Assembly: GCA_019637295.1 (NCBI GenBank)
Contig: JAHBVX010000003.1
Coordinates: forward strand, 558,001-622,000
Length of the DNA stretch: 64,000 nucleotides
Direction: 5' to 3'
Source: Polyangiaceae bacterium
Lineage (GTDB): Bacteria > Myxococcota_A > Polyangia > Polyangiales > Polyangiaceae
The notes under the pieces were generated by a model. That model was given only the letters and a program-made list of their open reading frames with translations, made no database searches and had not been told where the DNA came from. Of this stretch, positions 12,300 through 20,136 are shown piece by piece (the stretch's first letter is position 1; each line of letters begins with the position of its first letter). Both the position numbers and the translations under genes were made by a program.

Positions 12300-12878
12300 T
12301 CAAGCCGGGAGCTCGGCGTAGAGTGCGGCGAGGTCGAGGATGGCGCCAGAGGCGAGGACGAGCGTGCCGCTCGTGACGTCGAGGTACTCCCAAGCCCCGG
12401 ACGGTAGACGCGTGTAGCACTCCACGCGAGGGTGGCTCTGGCTGACGATCACGTACTGCGTGAGCGACGGAATCAGCTGGTAGTGCTGCCACTTGTTGCC
12501 TCGGTCCTCTTCCTCCGTCGACGCCGACAGGACCTCCACCAGCAGCGTGGGGTTGGTGATCGTCGCGCCGGTCGGGTCCGCTGGGTCTCCTTCGATGGCT
12601 CCGCACACGAGGGATGCGTCGGGATACATTGCCCGGCCGGTGGCCAGGACACGGACCTTCTGGTCGGACTGAAAAGCGACACAGCCGGGTTTGCGACCGG
12701 ACTCGAGCGCCGCGCTGACACGCGACGCGAGCGCGTTGTGGCGGCGTGTCCCGCCCGCCATGGCCACGATCTCTCCGTCTTCGAACTCGTGTTTCAAGCC
12801 GCTGTCTCGTTCGTACGCCAAGTACTCCGCGTAGGTGTGGCGATGGCGCGAACGCCGCGCGAGACTGCTGCCGGTCAT
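12300..12878 (-). CDS. Uma2 family (DUF820) putative restriction endonuclease-fold protein
   Basis: A 192-residue protein of the Uma2/DUF820 family, a PD-(D/E)xK nuclease fold that expands in cyanobacteria and myxobacteria. Features: YAEYLAYERDSGLKHEFEDG near the N-terminus, then MAGGTRRHNALASRVSAAL, the core YPDASLVCG and LLVEVLSAST (Asp and Glu of the active site) and KWQHYQLIPSLTQYVIV. The ATG at 12878 precedes the conserved start; the open frame extends upstream to 13049 but that part overlaps the next gene and is not conserved-looking. The cellular role of Uma2 proteins is not established; some are linked to mobile elements. Confidence 0.85.
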   Translation of the reverse strand: MTGSSLARRSRHRHTYAEYLAYERDSGLKHEFEDGEIVAMAGGTRRHNALASRVSAALESGRKPGCVAFQSDQKVRVLATGRAMYPDASLVCGAIEGDPADPTGATITNPTLLVEVLSASTEEEDRGNKWQHYQLIPSLTQYVIVSQSHPRVECYTRLPSGAWEYLDVTSGTLVLASGAILDLAALYAELPA

Positions 12879-12993
12879 GCTGCTCAGGCTATCATATCGG
12901 TCGCTTGGCGAAGACGACGCCCGCGCCCAGGCGTCCGGGCCGCCCGTTCCCCGGCAGGCCAGCGGGCGCCGGCCATCAGAGACTGAAGCGATC

Positions 12994-13287
12994 TCAGCCC
13001 GCGCCGCCCGCGCCAGCGTCGACCAACGGGGCCGCGTCGCAGGCCGCAACGCACTGATCCTTCAGGGTCGGGCACTCCTTGGCGTTGTCGTGGGCCTTGG
13101 TGTGGCAGTCGTTGATGACGCCCGGGTCACCGGTGTCCTTCTCGTGACACGCCTCCATGATGTCGGCGCAAGCCTCCGACAGGCCGCCGTGGGAGTGGCC
13201 GCCGGCGCCGCCGTGCTCGTGGTCATCCCCACAACCGAGGGCGAAGAGCGGAAGGAGGGCCAGCGAGGCGAGCACGGTACGGAGCAT
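12994..13287 (-). CDS. small cysteine-rich lipoprotein
   Basis: A 97-residue protein: signal peptide with lipobox ALGC (Cys near 18), an His/Asp/Gly segment (DDHEHGGAGGHSHGG) and a helical domain with six cysteines spaced in pairs (EACADIMEACHEKD, DCHTKAHDNAKECPTLKDQC). The His-rich start could bind a metal (inference). The ATG at 13287 has GGGAG 9 bp upstream; an upstream GTG/ATG at 13344 would place the signal peptide internally. It is divergent from the metallophosphoesterase gene. The family is unknown to me, though similar six-Cys lipoproteins are common in myxobacteria. Confidence 0.75.
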   Translation of the reverse strand: MLRTVLASLALLPLFALGCGDDHEHGGAGGHSHGGLSEACADIMEACHEKDTGDPGVINDCHTKAHDNAKECPTLKDQCVAACDAAPLVDAGAGGAG

Positions 13288-13430
13288 CGGTGATGCTCCC
13301 TTAGCACCGCGTCTCGGGTCCGGCCGTGCGGCAAATTGTCGCACAAGTGCGAGGTGCGGCGGCGCTCGGACGCCGGAAGCGTAGGGCCGGGGGTGACACG
13401 CACCGGGTCGCGACTAGACTCCCGGGGCCC

Positions 13431-14069
13431 ATGCGATTCTTGTGCGTCTCGGACATCCACGGCCACGCCGCGCGCCTGTCGGCGATCCTCGCGGCCGCGG
13501 GCGAGCACGGCTTCGATCAGCTCGTCGCCTGCGGCGATCACCTGTTCCCGGGGCCAGAGCCGCTCGAGACCTGGAAGCTGCTGGTGGGTCACAAGGCGCT
13601 GTGCGTGCAAGGGCTCGGCGACAAAGCCCTGGCCACGATCCGCCCGGCGACCCTGCGCGCCATCACTCCGCACGAGAAGGAGCGCCTGGCGCGTCTGACC
13701 GAAATGCACGCCGAGCTGGGCGAGCTCATCGTGGCGCGCTTGGGCAAGCTGCCGACGATGGCGCGCCTGCCGCTGGAGGACGGCTCGGAGCTCGTCGTGG
13801 TGCACGGCTCGCCGGCGGACCCGACCGAACCCTTCACGTCGGACATGAGCGACGAGGAGCTGAGCGCGCTGCTCGGCGACGACCCGGGCGATCTCATCGT
13901 CTGTGGCGGCAGCCACGAGCTGTTTCAGCGTCAGGTCGACTACGTGCGCATCGTAAACGTCGGCAGCGTGGGCGAGGCCGCCGGTGGCGGCTATGCCACG
14001 GCAGCGCTGATCGAGTCCACCCCGCTCGGCACGGCCATCCGCGAGCTCTCGGTCGAAGTCGCGGACTGA
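13431..14069 (+). CDS. calcineurin-like metallophosphoesterase (YfcE-like), with missing ligands
   Basis: A 212-residue protein starting RFLCVSDIHGH, the DxH motif of metallophosphoesterases. The second motif is ACGDHLFPGPE (GD) and the later VVVHGSP contains the conserved His. Two motifs deviate: where the family has GNxD/E there is VQGLGDKAL, so the metal-binding Asn is Leu, and where it has GHTH there is CGGSHELF, so one of two His ligands is Gly. About 4 of 7 usual ligands remain plus the last His. It may still work with altered metal binding or be a non-enzymatic relative. Start is ATG 13431, directly before the conserved motif. Confidence 0.8.
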   Translation: MRFLCVSDIHGHAARLSAILAAAGEHGFDQLVACGDHLFPGPEPLETWKLLVGHKALCVQGLGDKALATIRPATLRAITPHEKERLARLTEMHAELGELIVARLGKLPTMARLPLEDGSELVVVHGSPADPTEPFTSDMSDEELSALLGDDPGDLIVCGGSHELFQRQVDYVRIVNVGSVGEAAGGGYATAALIESTPLGTAIRELSVEVAD

Positions 14070-14075
14070 AGGTCT

Positions 14076-14214
14076 GTCAAGAATTGACCCAGTTCATGCC
14101 GGCGAAGCCGGCCCGCGTGGGGTGGGGCCCCAACGAATTCACTTCGATGGGGCGGGGAGGCGCGTGCCTCCCCGGAGACAGAATGAAAGAGCTGTCGAAT
14201 CTTCGACAGCTCTT
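14076..14214. other. hairpin-rich intergenic element (possible structured RNA or repeat element)
   Basis: Seven bases after the phosphoesterase stop there is a chain of inverted repeats: GTCAA-GAA-TTGAC (14076-14088), GCCGGC-GAA-GCCGGC (14098-14112), the palindrome TGGGGCCCCA (14123-14132), GGGGAGGC-GCGT-GCCTCCCC (14154-14173) and a perfect 13-bp pair with a 2-base centre (14187-14214, arm AAGAGCTGTCGAA). The last is followed by only TCTT-G, not a clear T-run, so it is a weak terminator at best. There is no convincing ORF in it. The region 14215-14342 that follows shows nothing I can name. Confidence 0.6.
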
Positions 14215-14342
14215 GAGGACCCCCGCAACCTCGAGTTGGCGGCTCGTACCGGCCGGTTGGCACCCCGCGGCGGCGCGCTCTTCATTCAACCCCGAAGCTC
14301 GGGCGCACCGCGCTCGGCACCAACCTTGCACAGGGTCGCGCC

Positions 14343-16421
14343 GTGTACCGACTCCCCCTGCTCTTGCTCGTGTGCCTGGTCCTCCTGCAACCCCTCGCTT
14401 GCTCGGCGCCCGAGGCCGAGGCGCCGTGCGACGGTGAGCACGGCGCGACCACGAGCACCACGAGCGAGGCGCTGTCGAGCATCGACTGCTCCGAGTCCCA
14501 AGACACGGGCTACTCGGCGGGCAAGGCGTTCGCCATCACGGTCGTGACCGTCGACGGCAAGAAGGTCGAGAAGGACACCGCGAACGCCTACTACGTCATG
14601 GCGCAAGCCGCCGCGGCCGCGGGCGTGAACCTCAAAGTGGTCAGCGGCTTTCGCACGATGGCGGAGCAGCAGACGCTCTACAGTTGCTACGTCAACTGCA
14701 GCTGCAACAACTGCAACCTCGCCGCGAAGCCCGGCTACAGCAATCACCAGAGCGGGCACGCGCTCGATCTGAACACGTCGGCCAGCGGCGTGCTGACCTG
14801 GCTCAATACGCACGGCGCGAGCTTCGGCTTCAAGCGCACCGTTCCGAGCGAGCCGTGGCACTGGGAGTGGTGGGGCGGCGGCCCGGGCGGGGGGCCCTGC
14901 GGCGCCGAGCAGCAGAGCGTCGAAGCCCAGCTCGGCATCCTCGATGGCTCACCCTCGACCGACCTCGACGGCGACGGCCGCGCCGACGTGTGCGCCCGCG
15001 CGGCCAAGGGCGTCGTGTGCTCCGCGTCCGGAGGCGGCTCAGCGACGACCATCGACGGTCCTGCGCTCTCGAACGACAGCGGCTGGACCAAGCCCGAGTA
15101 CTACGGCACCCTGCGCATGGGCGACCTGGACGGCGACGGCAAGGCCGACCTCTGCGCCCGCGCCGCCGCGGGGATGCGCTGTTGGCTCAGCGATGGAGCG
15201 GGCTTCCCCGTGCAGCTCAGCGGCCCCGAGTGGAGCGACGCGAATGGCTTCGGCGACGTGAAGTACTGGAGCACCCTGCGCTTGGCCGACGTCACCGGCG
15301 ACGGCAAGGCGGATCTCTGCATCCGCACCGCGTCGGATTTCCGCTGCCATCCGTCGACGGGCAGCGGCTTCGGGGCCGCGATCATCGGCCCGGCCCTGAG
15401 CGACGCCTCCGGCTGGGGGAGCAGCCGCTACTACGCGACCTTGCGCATGGCGGACGTCAACGGCGACGGCAAGGCCGACGTGTGCGCCCGCTCGAGCGCG
15501 GGCGTGCAGTGCTGGCTCAGCGACGGAGCGGGTTTCCCCGACGCGATCAGCGGGCCCGAGCTGAGCGACGCGAGCGGCTGGGGTAACGTGCAGTACTGGT
15601 CCACCTTGCGCATGGCGGACGTCGACGGTGACGGCCGCGCCGACGTGTGCGCCCGCGCCGCCGCGGGGCTGCGCTGCTGGCTGAGCGATGGCGCGAGCCT
15701 GACCCAGCCGATCACCGGACCCGAGCTGAGCGACGCGAGCGGCTGGAACAAGCCCGAGTACTACTCCACCATCCGCTTCGCGGATCTCGACGGCGATGGC
15801 CGGGCCGACGTGTGCGCCCGCGCCGCAGCAGGCCTACGTTGCTGGCTCAGTGATGGTTTGGGTTTTGAAACCGCGGTGACGAGCGACGAGCTGAGCGACG
15901 CCAAGGGCTGGAGCAAACCCGAGTACTACTCGACCATCCGCGTCGCGGATGCGTCGGGTGACGGCCGTGCCGACGTCTGCGCCCGCGGCATCGCCGGCGT
16001 GTTCTGCTGGCATTTCGACGGCGCGCAGTTCTCGGCTCCAGTGACCGGACCGGCGTGGTCGGACGCCAGCGGCTGGAACGCGCCCATGTACTACTCGACG
16101 CTACAAGCAGCCGGCGGCTGCGCACCGAGCCCCGAGACGTGCAACGGCGCGGACGACGACTGCGACGGGCTCGTCGACGAAGACGACGTGTGCAAGACCC
16201 CGGGAGTCGGCGGCGCGTCCGGAGGCGGGAGCGGCGGCAACGGCGCCAGCTCCGGCACCGGCGCCAGCAGCGCCGACGCCGACCCGCCCGGCGACAGCGA
16301 CGCGTCCGGCTGCGCCTGCCGCGCGCCTCGCTCGCCCACCCGGGGCGGTGCCTGGCTGCTGGCCGGGCTCGGCCTCGCGGCGCTGGGCGTCAGCCGCCGG
16401 CGTTCGGCGCGTCGCGCCTAG
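14343..16421 (+). CDS. secreted M15 D-Ala-D-Ala carboxypeptidase-like protein with FG-GAP/VCBS-type repeats and MYXO-CTERM tail
   Basis: A 692-residue exported protein. The signal peptide covers about residues 1-20. The peptidase domain (about 55-178) has the M15 motif SNHQSGHALD (zinc ligands His135 and Asp142), the SGFRTMAEQQ substrate loop (about 101-110) and EPWHWEW (general base Glu170, ligand His173), as in VanY/DacB-type peptidases that trim peptidoglycan peptides. Residues about 200-580 hold seven or more repeats of about 50 residues of the form DLDGDGRADVCARA, a calcium-binding beta-propeller type. About 583-606 is a MopE-like ETCNGADDDCDGLVDEDD motif. The end has ASGCACRAP, a hydrophobic helix and Arg-rich tail, the MYXO-CTERM sorting signal. 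GTG start. Confidence 0.9.
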   Translation: MYRLPLLLLVCLVLLQPLACSAPEAEAPCDGEHGATTSTTSEALSSIDCSESQDTGYSAGKAFAITVVTVDGKKVEKDTANAYYVMAQAAAAAGVNLKVVSGFRTMAEQQTLYSCYVNCSCNNCNLAAKPGYSNHQSGHALDLNTSASGVLTWLNTHGASFGFKRTVPSEPWHWEWWGGGPGGGPCGAEQQSVEAQLGILDGSPSTDLDGDGRADVCARAAKGVVCSASGGGSATTIDGPALSNDSGWTKPEYYGTLRMGDLDGDGKADLCARAAAGMRCWLSDGAGFPVQLSGPEWSDANGFGDVKYWSTLRLADVTGDGKADLCIRTASDFRCHPSTGSGFGAAIIGPALSDASGWGSSRYYATLRMADVNGDGKADVCARSSAGVQCWLSDGAGFPDAISGPELSDASGWGNVQYWSTLRMADVDGDGRADVCARAAAGLRCWLSDGASLTQPITGPELSDASGWNKPEYYSTIRFADLDGDGRADVCARAAAGLRCWLSDGLGFETAVTSDELSDAKGWSKPEYYSTIRVADASGDGRADVCARGIAGVFCWHFDGAQFSAPVTGPAWSDASGWNAPMYYSTLQAAGGCAPSPETCNGADDDCDGLVDEDDVCKTPGVGGASGGGSGGNGASSGTGASSADADPPGDSDASGCACRAPRSPTRGGAWLLAGLGLAALGVSRRRSARRA

Positions 16422-16460
16422 CCCGAACACACGGGGACGGGACCGGCGCCCGTTGCCACG

Positions 16461-17474
16461 CTATTTCTCGCGACGGGATCGCCGAATCCACAGCGCGAGC
16501 AGGAGGAGGACGACGACCGCACCGGCGGCTGCGACCCACCAGCTGACTGCGCGACGCGGTGACGCGTCGACGCCGCTATCGGACACCGGCGCATCGGGCG
16601 CAGGCGGTGAGTCCGGCGACGCGTCGCTGGGCGACGCATCCAGCGGCCGCTCGAGCGGAGGATCGAGGCCCTCCGGCACCCGGGCCCCGCTGACCGTGAA
16701 GCGTTCGCCCTGCAGCGCGAGCTCGAAGGACGCGTTCTCGCTGCCGTCGTCGGACAGCGCTGTGAGCAGCCAGCGCTCGCTCGGCGGGCCGGGCGCGCGG
16801 TCCGAGTAGGAAATCGCGCTCGGTTCACAGTAGCCGCTCCGCACGAAGCCGCCGGCGTCGGGGAACAGCCAGGCGCCGTCCTCGAGCGCCGGCAGCTTGC
16901 CCTCCCGCGCCGTGCGGGCCACGATGACTGCGGGCGCCGCACCAGCGTGGCCAGCGCGAAAGTCGACGAACATACCGTCCACCGTGGGCTCTTCGTGCGC
17001 AGACGCCTCCGAGGGTCCCAGCCAGCGGGGACGCCGTGACCCGCTGCCGGTCTCGAAGGACGCGAAGCGGCGAAGCTCGCTGTCCTTGCCCGCCGCCGCG
17101 ACCACTTCGTACTTCGTCTTGGGCGCCAACGGCGCCCGCGGCACGATCCAGACTCTCGGGTGGCGCCACTCCTTCTCGGACGCCGCCTTCACGTCGATGG
17201 CTACCGGCGGGCCGCCCTGCACGCGCAGCCCGATGCGCACCCGCTCCGCGGCAGCCGGCCGCTCGAGGCTGGTGACCTCTCGCGGATCGTCGCGCATGGG
17301 GTCAAAGCTCCGCTCCATGACGACGGCGGCCAGGCGAACGTCGAGCGACACTTCCTCGAACTCATCGTGACTGGTGACGACCATGGGCATCATGCAGCTG
17401 ATCGCGGCTGCCTTCGGTGCGACGAGCAGCACCAGCCCTGCCACGGCGAGCGCGAGCGCGTGACGCGCCCCCAT
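16461..17474 (-). CDS. secreted protein anchored by a C-terminal helix
   Basis: About 337 residues. The N-terminus is a signal peptide (ALALAVAGLVLLVAPKAAA then ISCMMPMVV), the middle looks like one or two beta domains (about 30-270, including HPRVWIVPRAPLAPKTKYEV, an Ig-like strand pattern), then an acidic/Pro/Ser/Asp-rich linker (about 280-310), one membrane helix (about 315-335) and an Arg/Lys-rich end. The layout is that of a protein held in the inner or outer envelope facing outward. It faces the MYXO-CTERM peptidase gene with a 39-bp convergent gap. ATG 17519 is an alternative start that would add 15 residues. I do not recognise a family. Confidence 0.7.
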   Translation of the reverse strand: MGARHALALAVAGLVLLVAPKAAAISCMMPMVVTSHDEFEEVSLDVRLAAVVMERSFDPMRDDPREVTSLERPAAAERVRIGLRVQGGPPVAIDVKAASEKEWRHPRVWIVPRAPLAPKTKYEVVAAAGKDSELRRFASFETGSGSRRPRWLGPSEASAHEEPTVDGMFVDFRAGHAGAAPAVIVARTAREGKLPALEDGAWLFPDAGGFVRSGYCEPSAISYSDRAPGPPSERWLLTALSDDGSENASFELALQGERFTVSGARVPEGLDPPLERPLDASPSDASPDSPPAPDAPVSDSGVDASPRRAVSWWVAAAGAVVVLLLLALWIRRSRREK

Positions 17475-17873
17475 CGTCGCGTCGCAGAGCCCCTGGCGCA
17501 CGGTGACGGGGGTCGACATCCAGCGCCGGAGAGTATCGCACTCGCCCGAGCTGAGAAAGCGCTCCCGTCCCCGCGACCCGCGCAACCGCAACACGCCCAC
17601 GCCTGACCCGTGATCACATCTCCCGGAGGGCCCAGCCTTCCGCCATGGCTCCGAAATTTCTCGAATCGGCGCATGAGCGTTCCCATCCCGGTGGACCGCT
17701 CGATTCTCGGTGGCCGCCGAGCTGAGCAAGCTGCACCACGCTTGCTGGTGCTGCCCGCACTCTGCGCGGCTGGAACGACGTTGGGCGCCTCGTTGCTCGC
17801 GTTGCCTTGCGCTCGGCGCGGACTGTCACGAGGAGCTGGCCGTCCGGCGTCGTCGCGTTCTCACTCGCTCGCT

Positions 17874-18022
17874 ACCCAACGCGGGTCGTGCGTTTGCCAC
17901 GCCGCGCGTTCTCGCGCTCGCGACCCAACGTGGGTCGTGCGTTCACGCCGCGCGTTTTCGCGCTCGCGACCCAAGGTGGGGCGTCGTCGTCGCGCTCGCG
18001 CTCGCGACCCAAGGTGGGTCGT
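17874..18022. repeat. cluster of palindromic repeats GACCCA-AGG-TGGGTC (four copies)
   Basis: Within a gene-free 780-bp stretch (17475-18254) are four copies of a short inverted repeat: 17874-17888 (ACCCAACGCGGGTCG), 17922-17938, 17968-17984 (one mismatch) and 18006-18022. They lie in a loose tandem array with periods of about 48, 46 and 38 bp and shared flanking CGCGCGTT(C/T)TCGCGCTCGCGACCCA. Short ORFs read through them but only as repeat-derived peptides. The rest of the gap holds nothing recognisable. Confidence 0.8.
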
Positions 18023-18254
18023 CGGTCGTTGCGCTCTCGCGAAGAATGTCTCGCGCTCATGTCGATTTCGCTGGACAGCATTTTCGACGCGCCGCGTGCA
18101 CGCTCCGCAGGCGGATGTGGATGAGCGCGCTCCGGGCCCTGCGCGGCGCGCTGGCGCGCTTTCGCGCGCGCGGCGAGTTTCGAGGCGATCACCCGCGCCC
18201 TCGCCGCGCAGCGCGCCGCTGAGAGGGCCAAAATTTCGCGTGCTATGCGAGGGC

Positions 18255-19734
18255 ATGCACGAGAGTCAGCACCAACGCCAACACCAGGGCCACTACCACC
18301 GCGACTACGAGCCGGCGCTGCCGACGCGCGAGCTCATCGAGCGCGTGCGCGCGCTGCTCACGGATCAAGCTGCGGCCGAGCGGCGTCTCCCTGCCGCTAC
18401 CTGGCGGATCTGGCCGAAAGCGGGTCCGGGGGCCGCAGCGATCCAGAACCGCGCCTACGCGGACGAGCTGGGATGCCGCGAGGTGCTGCTTTGGTTTGGG
18501 GTCCGGCAGACGCGGGAACTGGCTCCGGGCGTCAAGCCGCGCTGCGCACGCTGCCCGCGATCGAGCGCGCGTTCGTCGAGGGTGACCTGTCGTAACGGGC
18601 GCGAGACGCGCGGCCACCAATTGAGACGGAGCTTGCGTGGCTCGAGCGCAGCGCCCGAGATAGCGCCCTCGAACGCCGGGCGGCGGGAGTAGAGGGAGGC
18701 CGCGCGCATGGCGGCTGGAGCGAGTGCCGCGTCGGCCGCAGCGAGCGTGGGCGCAACCTGCGGCGAGTGTGAGCGCATCGCCCGCGACGAGCGTCGGCGG
18801 GACGCTCGCACTGGGCGCGGGAGCGCGTGGCGACGGCACGCTCGCGCCGAGTGGCGAACGCCGTCCAGCGTGCGGGTCACGGTCGGTTCTCGGCGGAGGC
18901 GTGGGCGCTGCTCGAGCGGGCGATGGTGGGCGCGCGGGACGCCAGCGGCGGGGGCATGAGCGACGGCGAAGCGCTGGAAGCGCTGGCGCGCGACGCGCTC
19001 GGTGGAGCAGTCCCGGCTCGGATCAGGCCGCGGCGCTCGGTCGTGGGTTCACGGTGAGTGCGCGGTGCCAGAGCAGCGAGCTTCGATACCCGCGCCGGCG
19101 TGTACTTCCGCGCCGGGCGCGTTGCCGCGCGCTCGGTTGCGGCGCACGAGCACGAGCTGAGTCACCGAGCGCGCGGTGGAGGCGACCAGCGCGCTCCGGG
19201 AAACGGAGCCACGCGGCGCTCCCATGCCGGCCGGCGTGCGGCGCGCGGTTTCGCGAGATCAGCGACCTGCCGCGCGTGCCCGGCTGCCATCGCCGGCGCT
19301 ACGTGGACGTGCACCACCTGCGCGCGCAGTCGAGGGGTGGCGAGCACTCGCGGCGCAACTGCGTGTGTCTCTGCACCACGCACCACCTGCTGCTGCATGA
19401 GGGCAAGCTCCGCATCGAGGGCAACGCCGACGTCGCCGCCTCCCTGCGCTTCTTCGACGTCCACGGCGAGCTCACCGCGGCTCCGCTCGGGTGCCCGGTG
19501 ACCCAAGGTGGGTCGTCGCCAGGCGCCGTGACCCAAGGTGGGTCGTGGGGAGCGGAGGCCGGAGCGCGATTGCTTCGGGTGATGGCGCGGCGCGGCGGGT
19601 GGACGATGGACGGCCTCGTGGACGCGAGCGGGCTGCCGGTGCATGCCGTGAGCGCGACGCTGGTCGCGCTTCAGCTCGAGGCGCGGGTGCGGGTGCGCCG
19701 GGGGTGCTTCGAGGCGGTAGCTCGCCACAGGTAG
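18255..19734 (+). pseudogene. decayed HNH endonuclease gene
   Basis: Remnant of a gene for a Polyangiaceae-type HNH endonuclease of roughly 400-450 residues. Pieces appear in order but in changing frames. The ATG frame at 18255 gives RELIERVRALLTDQAAAERR; a second frame gives RYLADLAESG; back to the first for NRAYADELGCREVLLWFG; then the second again for RTLPAIERAFVEGDLS followed by an in-frame TAA near 18593; WLERSARDSALERRAAG and AEAWALLERAMVGARDASGG continue in that frame to a stop at 19055. The HNH part is in a third frame at about 19263-19400 (PGCHRRRYVDVHHL, CTTHHLLLHEGK) and runs to TAG 19734. At least four frameshifts and one stop. Confidence 0.8.
19500..19546. repeat. palindromic repeats inside the HNH remnant (two copies)
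   Basis: Two exact copies of GACCCAAGGTGGGTCGT at 19500-19516 and 19530-19546, 30 bp apart, sit in the linker between the HNH motif and the C-terminal helical part. They match copies at 17874-18022 and 19862-19878. In this frame they would encode TQGGS. Confidence 0.8.
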
Positions 19735-19755
19735 CTGAACTGCCGTCTCGGACGG

Positions 19756-19881
19756 CTGCACGAAGCCAAGCTCCGCATCGAGGGCAACGCCGACGCCGCC
19801 GCCTCCCTGCGCTTCTTCGACGTCCACGGCGAGTGCACGCGGCTCCGCCCGGGTGTGCGGCGACCCAAGGTGGGTCGTCGC
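19756..19881 (+). pseudogene. duplicated fragment of the HNH endonuclease gene
   Basis: About 125 bp nearly identical to 19393-19518 of the HNH remnant, including KLRIEGNADAAASLRFFDVH and, at the end, another copy of the palindrome GACCCAAGGTGGGTCGT (19862-19878). It lies 363 bp from the first copy and has no other part of the gene, so it is a local duplication or the remains of a second neighbouring HNH gene. Confidence 0.75.
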
Positions 19882-19883
19882 AA

Positions 19884-19902
19884 CCCGCCCCCGCCCCCGC
19901 CC
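19884..19902 (-). other. predicted G-quadruplex motif downstream of trpA
   Basis: The minus strand reads GGG-C-GGGGG-C-GGGGG-C-GGG, four G-tracts with one-base loops, the strongest class of quadruplex motif. It lies 235 bp beyond the trpA stop in the direction of trpBA transcription. A second, three-tract stretch follows at 19909-19921. Confidence 0.6.
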
Positions 19903-19923
19903 ACGCAACCCGCCCCCGCCCAT

Positions 19924-20037
19924 GCGACACGCAAACGCCCACGCGACACGCAAACGCCCACGCGACACGCAAACGCCCACGCGACACGCAAACGCCCACG
20001 CGACACGCAAACGCCCACGCGACACGCAAACGCCCAC
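19924..20037. repeat. 19-bp tandem repeat, six exact copies
   Basis: The unit GCGACACGCAAACGCCCAC is repeated six times without change. It lies in a 250-bp tract (19880-20130) in which the plus strand has almost no T (C/A/G only). As 19 is not a multiple of 3, every frame gives a 19-residue peptide period, so the long ORFs here are artefacts. The tract fills the space between the HNH fragment and trpA. Confidence 0.95.
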
Positions 20038-20136
20038 GCCCACGCAACCCGCCCACGCCCACGCCCACGCAAGCGCAAGCGCAAACGCAACCCGCCCACG
20101 CCCACGCAATCGCAACCCGCCCCCGCCCAGCGCGCG

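Noticed and set aside
17610-18692. 360-codon and neighbouring long open frames on both strands
   Set aside because: They read through palindromic repeats and give repeated short peptides in every frame; only the later part overlaps the HNH remnant, in the middle of its frameshifts.
19924-20037. The 19-bp repeat as a CRISPR array
   Set aside because: The units are directly adjacent with no spacers, and no cas gene is in the window.
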